Shown one piece after another: positions 49,495-61,800 of a DNA stretch of 64,000 nucleotides. The position numbers were made by a program, and so were the translations under genes. A model generated the notes under the pieces. The model saw nothing but the letters and a program-made list of their open reading frames with translations. It made no database searches and was not told the DNA's origin. Numbering within the stretch: the first letter of the stretch is position 1; the number at the start of each line of letters is the position of its first letter. Origin of the DNA: Pegea sp. RAD2-039. Its lineage: Eukaryota; Chordata; Thaliacea; Salpida; Salpidae. The stretch spans positions 1,364,001-1,428,000 of the forward strand of contig JAQGEQ010000354.1 of assembly GCA_034620365.1 (NCBI GenBank). The letters are read 5' to 3'.

Positions 49495-52400
49495 TCATAA
49501 CTTCCTAATTCGTTCGAGAATTATTCGGCGATCATATTCAGAAACAATACCAGAATCCATTAAATCTTCTTCTGTTATGTCTCTGTAATATATAATTAAT
49601 ATAATCCGGAAAAAATGAAAGTTAAGGAAATTAAAAAACTTTTTATGATGTAAGAATTTTGAGAAATTTTATGCTTAAATTTTCAATAGAACTTTAGGAA
49701 AGTACTAAAGAATTTATTCATTAAAAAAATCAGTTTTAGTAGTTTAATTGCTTCTTAAACTAACTTGATAAAGTCGATATCATCCCATCCAAAATTAGCG
49801 AGGCTGTCGAAATAAGAATCCATTCCTATTTGAGCTAGAAGGTCTTGAAAATCTATAGTTGATTAGAAAATAGCTCAAAATAGTTCATTTTTCAAACCAC
49901 CAAAAACGAAAAACACCATTTTTGAAACAAACTTTGCATTCGTAAAAGAGACTTTTATCAAAGAGCAGAAGCACCAGTACTAAAGAAGCAAGCATACGCA
50001 AGCAAACTGCATCACCAAATTACTAAATAATTTGCCTCACCATTAACTAGTAGGTGGTAGTGCATCTAAAATTATTCTTAAATTAGTTGGTATTCAAACT
50101 GATTTTTGCAGCAATCAAAAAAAGTTGTTAAAAATTTTTTAAATTGATTCAACAAGATTTTTTCGGTTTGATTATTGAAAGAGATAAAAAGAAGAGGATA
50201 AAAAGAAGTTTGTTGTTTTAAACAGAAATTAAAACTCTTCAAATTATAATAAATAAAATTAAATTTAAACAAATTCTTAGAAAATAAGTTTAGGCGATTT
50301 AATTTATAAAAATATTTGATAAATCGAAATAGAATTAAAGTTGATATCATTTGCAGATAAGAACTATTTACTGATTAATTAATATAGAAATTAAATTAAG
50401 ATTTCAATCTCTAACCGATAGTCGGGTTTAGCATCGAGACAAAACCTTTCCACTCGATTTGAATTTGAAAAATCTGTATTAAAATAAAGAAGTTGCTGCG
50501 TGTGGCTAGCAAACACATTGATGAGGTGATGATGTGGATAAAAAAAGCTCAGTGAGACACAGCAAGTGATTGCCAAATGTAGATGATTCAATTAAACATT
50601 CATCATTTGATAATCAACTGAAAAATCTTCTTGTTTATCAATAAACATCTAATTGATGTAAGCTGCTTGAAAAAAGTAAATCATCTGCTCGATGAGATGT
50701 GTTTCATGCTTGAAGTCAATAATTCTTTAATTTAAAATTATTTTCATGATTAGTAATTACCACTTGGTGGCGTTGGTTCTACAGAGGAGCTTTCTGGGAA
50801 TCTAGGAAAGGTTGGAGATCTGAAATTAAATGTTGAAAATCAAGTTGATTCAAATTTAGATTTTGAAAAATTTTCATGATAAGATTGAATGGAAGGAACA
50901 AGTGTAGAAAAATGTCAACAAAATTTTGATAAAACTCACGGATAGTTGGTATGAACATGTCGAGTGAAAGGTTGATTTTGAGCTTGTGGGTTACTTAATT
51001 GCTTTGTAACTGCTGGAAACTGATTTTGTTCTTCTTTAGCGGGTCGACCGATTTGAATAAACTCATAAGTTTTCTCTCTCCTTTTAGAAGTCCTGGATGT
51101 AGTGAAAGAAGATTAAATTAGAACTAGTAATTTGAAGTCGATACTAGTTTCAAGTTTATTGTCCAGGAATGTAAACAAACCTGGAACACGAGATACAAAT
51201 ATCTCCGTTAATTTCTCCGACTTTCTCTTCTTTGTGAAACAAAAGAGCTTTGAAAGGAACTTTTTGATTTGAACCAGCTGAGCGAAGTGATACAATACAT
51301 TCACCTTTTGATTGGATTTGTTAGAAGTTTAAAAAGGTATTTCAAAATACAAACCTAAGATTTCACTTTCATCTTCACTTCTAATACCAATCAGAAGATG
51401 TTGATCATTTAAGTATTCAAGATCAGATACTATTGGTTTAAGAGGAGCAAGATTACTCCATCTCAATTGAAGCTGAGTTTCAGAGATGACATCGATACCA
51501 GAGTTTATCTCACTTCTTACAGACCCTGTTTTTAATTAGCTAAAAGTTGAAAGTGCTTTTCAAATTGGGTTTTTTTATTTGAATCAGTTGATGTAGTGAT
51601 TGTTTATAGACGGTAGTAGTGTGTTGACAATTAGAAGGAAAGTTCAAGAGGAAAATAGGAAATATAATAGTTCATTATCAGAGGTATTGAAAGAACAAAA
51701 GAAACCTCAATCAAATTTCAAAGTACTTTTCAATTGTGTAAAAGTTGAAAAAGTAACCTGTTAAGCAGTCTGAAAAGAAAATAAGTGAAAATAATCTTTT
51801 TGTTTTCGAAATCTTGATATAAACTTCCACTGCAGATAAAATGATTTCTGCTTTTTCCTGCTTTTCAATTCCAACACCTAAAATTACAAATAAAAATTTA
51901 ATTTGAAGAAAATAGATAATTTTTTCACCTTCTTTTGGTACAAATTGTGTTTTGACACCAACATTAAAACTCGAAAAGACTGGCGAATGATCGCTAGTGA
52001 CAATATCATCAGTACAACCTAAAACATTTCATCTCATCAAAAATAAATCAACAAATTGACAAGATACAACGTCATTGAAACAAATCATATCTTACCATAT
52101 GCTCGAGTTATGGAATATACCTCTGGGTAATTTTTTAGCAACACTCTATCACACCAGGAGGGAACGTTTATCTTTATACCAGTTTTCTTGATCTTCAAAT
52201 GTGAATAACCCTCCCTAGTACCCCGCTCATATCGATAAGTTGGTGGAAATAAAATTTCTGCTTCATCTGTAATCATATTTATATAAAATTTTGATTGAAT
52301 AGCGACAATTATGAACTTACTAAATCCAGTAAACACTTTAGAAGCATTTTTCTCAAGTTTTAACTGATCATAATCTTGTAGATAAGAAAGTCTTTTTTCT

Positions 52401-55400
52401 CGTATCGCAGTATTTATTTCAGCAACTGGCAGATTGAGTCTTAAAATAAAAACTTTAGACTTTGGTTGTTTGGTTCACTTAATCCTACCGATAGTTAAGA
52501 TCACCAAAGAAGAAGACATATTCAAATCGATTTGTGAAATAAAACTGTTTGGAATTGTCACCGCTTAAATTCAGTTCTCGAAGTATATCATGATAATTGT
52601 TATTTCGTCTGAAAATTTTCAACCAATCAGAAATCGTTTAGTAAAATGATTGAAAAAACCTCTGGCATTTCTCGGCACCAGAAGTTAGATGAGAATTGAT
52701 AAAGCAAAAAGAACTTCCACCAAATTGAAACGAAATACCGACAGCTCCTTTATTACCAAGGGTGTTTGCTATTCCTATAAAGTAGAAATAGAAGTCTTCT
52801 AGAACTGATTTTAAACTGAAGATGACCTGTTTTAACAACAGACGTTTTCACGTGACTAATCCGATGCTTATGTTCTTCTTTGACGATGAGAAAGATCCTC
52901 ATTTGCCACAAGGAAGCAGTGATGACCTTAAGGATGTTATTTGAGGACTTTTTAAGGAGTTATTTGGATGCAACTGACCACGTGGAAATTGTGCTTATCG
53001 AAGAAGCAATCAGATAAACTCTCTGTTATCTTTCTCGTAAGATCTTTCTCACTCATCCCAGACTCTTGTGTCCCAAACACGTAGATGTCATGAGGGATTG
53101 TATGCATGGATGGATCAAGACATCGACCTGATCCGGAACAAAGGATCCATGTAGCAAGATCATTTGGAGGAAGAGCATTTCCTGGAAAAGATGTAAGTAT
53201 AAAAAGAAGAAGATCAGAGATGACTTACCCATGTTCCAAGTCCCACAGAAAATTGATACTTGATCTGGATCTGATGTCTTTAGATGTAGATTTCGGATCT
53301 GTTGCATGAGTTGGCAGAAGATCTCTCGTTGGATGTTATCCTCAAATACCAGATCTTTCTTCTTATCTTCCAGAATAATAGATAACTTCGACTTGGCTTT
53401 ATTATTTTTGATAATTTGTAAAACTGTCAACAACAAAAGCATCACATAAAACAGATCACTTCTTCCACCACCAAACGCTAGATTTTCCTGGTTTTGTAAG
53501 GCGAGGAGTTTTTACAGGCTAAGGTGCTGAAACAACCTTAGTAGGTTTTACTAAAATAAATTGGTGGATAGAAAACCAGTCTTAAAAATTACTGATTTAT
53601 AAAAGTTAATAAAATACAAAAAAGAATTGAATTCAAAAGTATGATGTCAAAACGTGGTATGAGTAAGACAACTTAATCTAATATAAGATTTGTAAATCGA
53701 ATAACAGTTCTACCGTTGTTATGATAAAAGGTTTGCGCGTTCTCAGCTTTAAAAAAGCGAAAACTTCCTCGTTGAACATCTACCTCTAGCTTCGTTTGAG
53801 TAACTTTTAAAGCTCCTTCAATTTTCACCTAAAAACCGCACAAAAAAATTGTGATTATATAATCGAAGTTGAAATTAATTTGGATATCTTTGAGGTTGTA
53901 TATAAAACTTTTGATTTGAAATAATTGCAAAATATTGAGTCGAAACCTCAAAGGTTCTTTGAGACATCAAGGGCACTTGCTCATAAATTTTTGGCTTGCT
54001 GAATTTTCGTTGTCTTTTTAGACTCAATCCAAGTTCTTTCTAAAAAAATCAACATGAGTTTTAAAAGATTTATTTCATGATCTTACGATCTTATGTTAAG
54101 ATCTACAATATTTAAAAGATTATTGTTGATTGTTAAGAGACAAATTTGTTCTTTTATCGCTTCAATATCAAAGATTTATTCGTTTTTATTAAATCTTTAG
54201 TAAATATTACAAATGATTCAAAAGATATATAAAGAAAATAACAAAAATTTAAAATTGCTGATTCATCTCACAAAAATTGTTTGTTGGACAGTCCTGTTCA
54301 AGTTCTGGACCACCTGTCCACAGTCTCCAAGACGACTTAGCAAATCTTGCAGTTCAAAATCACAATTATCTTTCTGAAGAAAATTGTTTGAATTTAAGAA
54401 GACGAAAAAGAATTTATAAATACTTTGTTAGTTAGTCTTGTTGACATTATTGGCAAGGCTGACGTATCCAATACAACTCGTAGATAGTCAATTTTTTCAA
54501 GAAATAGTTTTAATTCACTGCAATAAGATAATTGTTAAAACTTGAAGTTGATCAAAACTAAAGTCGAAAATAAACTAAAGAAACCTTTGTAAGCAAACTG
54601 CTTCTTTAGCAAGTAGTGATTGTAATTGAGCACATTGACTACCACCTGATGTAATCGCATCTACATCAGATTTCCAACAATTTCCATTCAAATAATTGTT
54701 GACATCTTCTTTGAATCTAACTCCGACGTTTGATCTAATTTACAAAGATTTTTTATTTTCGTGAATAGTGAAGTTTAACTCCAAATTATCAATAAAGTTA
54801 TTAAAATTTAGATATTCAAATAAAGTTGATTTCAAATGAGTAATTAATAATAAAATAAACAAGTTTAATTTTTGAAAGTATTAGTCATACTAATTAGTAA
54901 GTAAATATACGTAATATGTGCGTGCTATTTGTTAAATTCCAACTTTAATCATAAAATTGAAAAGTTTTGAAACTAAATGAATTTGATTTTAAATAAAATA
55001 TTCTTTTGATACAAATACTCAACTCTAAATGTTGCATTGAATCAAAACGTTGAAAGAGAATCTGCAGAAGTTTACTTTCTTGAGTAGTAGGAACAATTTG
55101 GTCACAAATCCTTCCAGAGTTGAGAAGCTCTCTTTAAGATAAATATTTTTTATCTAATTATTCAAATAATGACTTTTTTTCTCAAAATTTTGAGTAATTA
55201 TTTTATATTTATCAAGATTTTAAAACTTCTATAGATTTTAGATTTCTGCAACAATTTGGCGTATTAAAAAAATGACCTAGACGGCAAAGGAGGTCCTTGT
55301 TGATCCATCTTTCCTGAATTAATTGGATAAAGTGAAGATGATCTGGACGTTTGGGGACTATTTATCATATCATTGTTAAAATCTGGAAAAAGTTCATCTG

Positions 55401-56507
55401 TAAAATAAGATAAAATTAAAAAGATGTTTTCATCAACTTAAAATATATTAAAAATTTTTAATACTTGAAAATGGAGATGGTAGAGAGGTGGATGCTGATA
55501 AGGTTTGTGGTGGTAAATACGGTAATGATGGAATTGGGGGTGGTAGGTCAATAGGTCCAATAGGATTGGTTAATCCACAAACTAGTCCTCGAACCTCCCT
55601 GTTACTTTCTACTAAATCATCAATGGTCCAGTACTTTCGACTTTGAAGACCTTTTGATGTCTTTAAAAAAGTTTTTTTTTTAATCCTTTAATGAGTTTGA
55701 TTGTAAATAATTGAAAATATTTGTTAAGTTAAACAAGATTTTCAACTTTTTATTATCATAAGATTACAATTCCATTTTTAAATAATTAAATTAGTATATT
55801 GAGATATAAAATATTCAAAAAGTGAACATTACCTGGATACTCAGCATTCCATCATCAGTTGGTCTTGCTCGATAGGTATGAATTGTATTTTTAAAACTAT
55901 AAAAATAATCATTTAAATAAATGTTCAAAAAAATCCACTTTAGCTTTAGTGAGTAAAATTACCAATAAAATAAATTTCAGTTTTTAACCAGTCTTTAAAA
56001 TATTTGTATTTGTATTGTGTGGTAAATTTTTTAGACTTTTAACTTTTAATTTGATAATCTTTTAATAAAAAGCAAAAATAAAGTTAACTTAAACAAAAAT
56101 AAACAATATAAGTAGAGTGTAGTAAATCTTTATATCAATATTTAAGTAAATAAACTTATTAATAAACATAACATCAAAAAACTAATCCTTTTGATAATAA
56201 ATAAATTAGAAGTTCAAAACATAGATACAAAAATAATTTGTTTTCTAGCAAACAAAAAGTAAAAAAAAATTCCTTTTTACTATTATACACTACTATGTAA
56301 ACTAAGTTATTAAAAAGTTGAAGTTTACATTTGAAAATAAGCCAAATAACAAGAATATTTTATCACTTACAATAGGCTAATAGCAAAAGCTCCTGGAATA
56401 GAACCACTAGGTCTCACCAAGAAGCTTCCATCAATTGAGGCCTTTTGGAGGAGTTCTTCTCCTTCAACTCTTGTTGTAGTTTTATGGAACCATAACTTAT
56501 TAGACAT
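49495..56507 (-). CDS. INPPL1: SHIP2-like SH2-domain inositol 5-phosphatase with SAM
   Basis: Removes the 5-phosphate of PI(3,4,5)P3 at the membrane. Twenty-five exons join in phase throughout, giving 1031 residues (human SHIP2 1258). Exons: 56371-56507, 55833-55896, 55465-55660, 55277-55397, 55024-55131, 54585-54734, 54424-54517, 54272-54373, 53947-54039, 53714-53828, 53229-53423, 52979-53181, 52827-52926, 52660-52774, 52489-52608, 52321-52439, 52096-52266, 51929-52018, 51758-51877, 51355-51525, 51181-51304, 50940-51092, 50761-50819, 49765-49852, 49495-49582. Order: SH2 (1-95, 'GSFLVR' with Arg32), proline-rich linker, PH-like part (about 360-450), phosphatase with 'GTWNMG' (454-459), '[10 protein letters not shown]' (563), 'NSHLTSG' (586), 'FGDLNYR' (632), 'PSWCDR' (713) and 'SDHSP' (743), then a C2 part and a C-terminal SAM (974-1031, '[17 protein letters not shown]'). 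SAM places it with SHIP2 rather than SHIP1, although invertebrates usually have one SHIP. No NPxY motif was seen. Confidence 0.96.
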
Positions 56508-58780
56508 GATTCAAAGTTTATAAATTAACACAAAACATGTAAGCTATGTGGAAAAAGAAATATTTAAGTAGTATAGTTATATCAGAATGTAAACTATATT
56601 TATATATATTTTATTTCAATGATGAATATGTATTAAAATAAAAAATTATTTAAATGAATAGTGTGTATGTAAAACAATAAAGTATTTAAAATCAAATTTC
56701 ATGAACATATTAAAAGTTAATGTTGACATCATCACATGATAAAATTATGTCATTATATTTAAAAACATTAAATAATACATTCATAGAATAACTAAGAAAT
56801 ATATGTTTATAAGAACCATCTACACTAAAAATAATTATAGCTAAAATCATCATTAAGAAAGCATCAGATACAAATTCTTTTTTCTCTGTGAGTTAGAAGA
56901 TTAAAATAAAGTTTAATTAAATAAAGAAAATTTGAGACTTTTATCTATAAAACTAATTCTTCAATATATTATAAAAATTTCCTGTCTTAACATGCTTACT
57001 TATATTCAAATAATTGTTTCATTAAAAAACAACCTTGAGTTTTCCAAAAATATTTCATTATTTTTGATTCTTTAAAAACTAATCCATAAATATTTGTTAC
57101 AAAATAAATATATAAATAATTACCAAACATCAAAAACAAGAGATACTTGTCTAAAAATCAAGCTGTACAAATTAAATATTTTCTTTTTATTTCAAGCAAG
57201 AAATATATGAAGCAAGTCATTAAATCTATAAGAAATTTACAAAAGATTTTATTATTTTTAGATTTTCTAGCAAAGTGTTATAATAAATTACTATCATAGT
57301 TTCTAAAGAATAAAAATCTAAAAATCTGTTTTTATTTATTTGATTTCAAACAATTACAAGTAACTTAAAATAATAACATAAATATAAATACTCTTTTTTA
57401 GTAATAAATATAATTAATCAATATATTAATAGAATAAATTAAAATGCTAATTATAAATTTAATAAAATAAACTTTTTAAATTTAACTTCAACCAATTGTT
57501 TGACTTAAATATTGTTGTTAAAAAATTTGTCAACTTTAAATGTTGAAAAAATATAAATAAAAAAACAATAGTACTACTACTCTAAAACTTTGATTAGTTG
57601 TATAGTTGTTATTCAACACATTTTCAAAATATGACGATTATGGTAATTACCAAAGCCAAAACTTTAGAGTATTTCTTGAAATAAGGAATAAGAGTAAAAT
57701 AATAAAATAACTTTGTTTTTAAAATAAATATTTAAAGGTAAAAATTTCGTTTTTATAATAAAGATAAAAAATAAGTTTTATACAGTTTTATAGATAAGCT
57801 CTTATAAACTCTTGAAAATATTAGTATAACCAATTTTAGATCATTATCAACTAAAGATTATATAAGCTGGCAGTTTGTAGAAAACATAAAACATTTTTAA
57901 GAAATGTTTTTAATTCATGAGAATCAAGATTTTTCTTGAGGTGCAACAAAAAAAGATTACATTTTTATCCACCCATCTAGCTGTTCCGCAAAATATAAGT
58001 ATATTATTTGAACAACCTCAGTTTAGTTATCAAGGAAGAAATATTTATCTATAAATATATTTCAATGAATTTCATTATTTAAAGCTTTTCAGCATTTATA
58101 CTTTGAACTAACTTTTTCCACGGCAGCCGACATTGTCTTTTTATTGTTGTATAATACAGATAATCTACCATGACACTAGAATATAAGCTTATTTAAAGTA
58201 AATCTTAAGAATATGCATACAGTCCTGTTACTATATAAGAAGCTTACTGTTCAAAAGTAACCAAGAAATATCTAACTATAAAATGAAAAGGATATGCCCC
58301 GTAAAACGCGCCCATTGTTTAAAAATATAAAAAAAAGTAAATTTGGTTGAACAGGAAGATGAATAAATCAACTGTATGCTTACCATAGCAGCATTTAAAC
58401 CAGTCATTTAGAGTGAAGTAGAAATGTAAAACAAAACGTTAAGTTTTAAATAAGACATAAAACTTTAAAACATTTTATTAAAATCTGATAAAAACTTTTA
58501 ACTAAAAACTTATATAAGGAATTATCATAAAATAATCAGATTCTTAGTTGACTGAAGCTATATCAGTAATTTCAATCTAATTTTAAATTCAGAATCACTT
58601 TCTAATTAGTAAATTTGTATTACTCGATTTTTTAGAAAGATTCGTCGAAAATTAAATCTAATAGAAGATGCAGCAAACTAAAAATTGATTAGTTTTTACT
58701 TATCTATAAATGATATACACTTAGTTCAAATCAAAATATTCATAATACATTTTTACCTTTATAGTTGCATCAACCTACTC
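56508..58780. other. A-rich flank upstream of the SHIP start
   Basis: On the minus (sense) strand this is T-rich, like the region before Myc. It could be a 5' UTR intron or promoter region. No exon was identified. Confidence 0.4.
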
Positions 58781-58789
58781 TTTAAAGAA

Positions 58790-58895
58790 AGTAATGTTAA
58801 TAATGATAATAATAATAATAAATGATAATAATAATGTAATAGTTATGATTAAACAGAAAGTTATTATTGTATTATTGTTATCATTTATTTTATGA
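58790..58895. repeat. AAT microsatellite with an imperfect palindrome
   Basis: Runs of 'aataataataataataaatgataataataat' type, cut here at 58797-58840, are followed by 'ttattattgtattattgtta' and 'tcattt' at about 58860-58890. The two halves are roughly reverse-complementary, so a hairpin is possible. Open frames across it are products of the repeat. Confidence 0.6.
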
Positions 58896-61800
58896 TTATC
58901 TGTATAATATTTAAAAATGATCAATATCATAACAATCTCGAAATTATAGCATTTAAAAATAATTAATTGATAAAAAAGTTCTATCAAATCCTTCGAGATA
59001 AATTATCAACAATTGTTAAAACGATTATAAGATGCAAGTTTAAAGCAAAATATTTTCCATTTACTCAGATTTAATCCTTGTGAGGTTTGATGGAAATCTT
59101 TTTTAATTAACTAAAATTAAGATTTCTGCCTCTTAATGTGATCTTAAGAGTTTGACAATTGTCTTTTTATTTTGTGAGAATGTATCATTATTTCTAAACA
59201 TATCTTTAGAGTATCGTAACAAAGAAGAGGAAACCAAAACACGTATTTTTATTTCACCATTTAAGCAAACAAATCATTTTAGAATATTTTAAAGAATGAA
59301 ATTTAAACAAAGATTTAAAAATGTTTGTTCTTTACTGCTATCAAAACTACTACTAATTGAAAAAATATTTTAAGCAAACCTACTCTATCGAATCATTTGC
59401 AAAAGCTAATAATATCAGATAAATTGTTCAAATTTTTAACTATTAGGTTTTTGTTATAATTACTTCAATCACTAAGTGTAGATATTTTTATTATATAGTG
59501 AGTAATTATTCAAACAAATCAAAAACAAAAAGACATTATCTAAGCTCTTTACATAAAATTTCTTTTATATTTGTTAAAGAAAAATGTTGTGTTGTTACTA
59601 AACTAGATGCAAATGCTTAATAAAAGAAATCTATCGTAGATAAAAACTTACTCTCAATGAAATCTCATAAAGAATTTCTCCCCCAAAATAGTCTGTGGGA
59701 AAGCTTTTTCGCGCTCTTTATATCTTTTTATACAAAAGTCATATAAAATCTTTGTTATTTGGTTTTTCCATCGGTTTGTCTTGTGATCAGTTCACAAGTC
59801 TATAATACTCAAATAATAGATTCACTCATAAGACTAACGTTTAAAAATATTTGCAATAAAAATATGACAAGTTCTTTTGTATATGGCAAAGTTAACTTTT
59901 AAGAAACAGTAAATACGTAATTGAGCTGATCGAATACTTTCATGTTCATTGATTATATCATTGATATTTTATTCAGTCAATAATAAATGAATTTAGAAAA
60001 ATATCTTACACAATGAAACGAGTTATGTTCAATTAAATATGTAAAAACTAAACCGAAAGGTTTTAGGATTAAGCAAATGCCTTAAGTAATTTTCAACTTT
60101 TAAAAGCTTGAATTTAAGTTTAACATCATCAAAAATATCATTTGAAAATACAGATTTTAACCCAGCAGTTTGTACCAAAAGTCCGTGTAATTATTTCAGT
60201 TTGTATAAGTAACTAGTTAGTTCTAACGTTTCATTGGCTAATAGTCAGTTCACAAGTGAATAATATAAAGATATTTTGAATAAAATATATTCTGTTACAT
60301 TCGTTTAATTTAAAAACTTTATTAATAGCGAATTAAAAGTTTTGAAATTTATTACAAAAACCCTTAAATCGATACCTAAAAACTGAATTATAATAAAAAT
60401 CTCTATTAATAAGACAATAACAATATTTTATATTCGAACAATTTTTTTTAAACATATCTTGCAAAACTTTTTTCCAGAAACGATAAAGCCTGTCAAGTAA
60501 TTGTTATTAATTGTTATAATTAACATTCTATACCTTTAAAAATTAACATAACTGTTTTAAGTAAATGGATGTGTTTACCAGGGCATATGAATAAATTTCC
60601 TTGTTTAGTCAAGCTTGAAAAACAATATTTTAAATAACAGGCACTAAATAGTTAGATAAAGTACTAAATATTTTGCCATAGAATACAAATACTTATCAAA
60701 ATTTTGGAAGTAATTGCTACTATTTGTCAATACATTTTTACAAAAAAAAATTAAACAGTTTATTGAGGAGAAAATCCGCTAGTTTAGGAAATTTAGATTC
60801 ACAAATGTATTAGGTTATTAAGCATCCTTACTTAAATTATTCACACGAGGCCCAGTAAGTTGAGAATCTTATATTTGAGTAACAAGCTCGATAAGAATTA
60901 GTTTAATGAATTAACCTAAGCTTCTAATCTTTTTTTAATCTTGTTTTGAATCTAACGTATTTAAAATGATTTAGTTTAATCGAGTTTTAGTTAAATTTTA
61001 ATTGTATACTACAATTACTATTAAACTTGTAGAAAAAATGCATTTCAACCAAACATAAGTTGGAAAAAAATATCAAAAAAGGTAATAAAAATGATTTTAA
61101 TAAACCTTGTAGAGCTGTTCACATAGACGATTGAATGTGGGAAATACATCACAAATTACCTGCTTTATCACTAACAGATCTTTAATTGGATTGACATAAA
61201 GGATTAAGGCTATAAAAAAATAATGTAAGTACAAACAAACTTAAGTAAGAATATTTTGCTTTTTTAAGTACTTCTTTTACTCAAGAGTAGGCTTACCTGA
61301 TTACGTTGTGATGATAATACCTATTGTCAAATAATATTGATTTAATCTTATATCATTTCATCAAAATGTATGTTTATAAAATTAAAATAGGCGTAAGTAT
61401 TTCTTACTAATAAGCTAAATTCAGATAAAGATACTTTTTTTAACCTGATCTATCTAATTATTATCGTTTATTAACGAATGATTAAAATTCCTTACAATTT
61501 TGTTTATTTCTAGAATATTCTTTATACTAAAATTCAAAAATAGTTTACAGTTAGATTTTGTTTATATTATGTTAGATTTTAAAACTTTAATTATTGATAT
61601 TTTTTCATTTATTTATTAGTTTTTATGTTTGTTTCAATGAAAAAATTCCTATCAATTTGTTGTTTCAATGAGTTACATATTCTTGGGTATAACCCTATAC
61701 AAATGTTTCGTATTTTTAATAAAACCCTTTTTGTAATGCTTAGGAAGTGATAACAATTATGACTAAAATTTAATGAATAGAAAAATGTTCATGAAAGTAT

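Noticed and set aside
53106..53309. Plus-strand frame opposite SHIP exons 11-12
   Set aside because: A shadow of the phosphatase exons; the minus strand carries the conserved GTWNMG and [11 protein letters not shown] residues.
58775..58987. 70-codon isoleucine-rich frame
   Set aside because: A product of the AAT microsatellite; no start context, splice sites or conserved residues.
59690..59730. GC-richer patch 'gtgggaaagctttttcgcgc' as a promoter or snRNA
   Set aside because: A single short patch with no adjacent gene, no Sm site and no fold that I could support.
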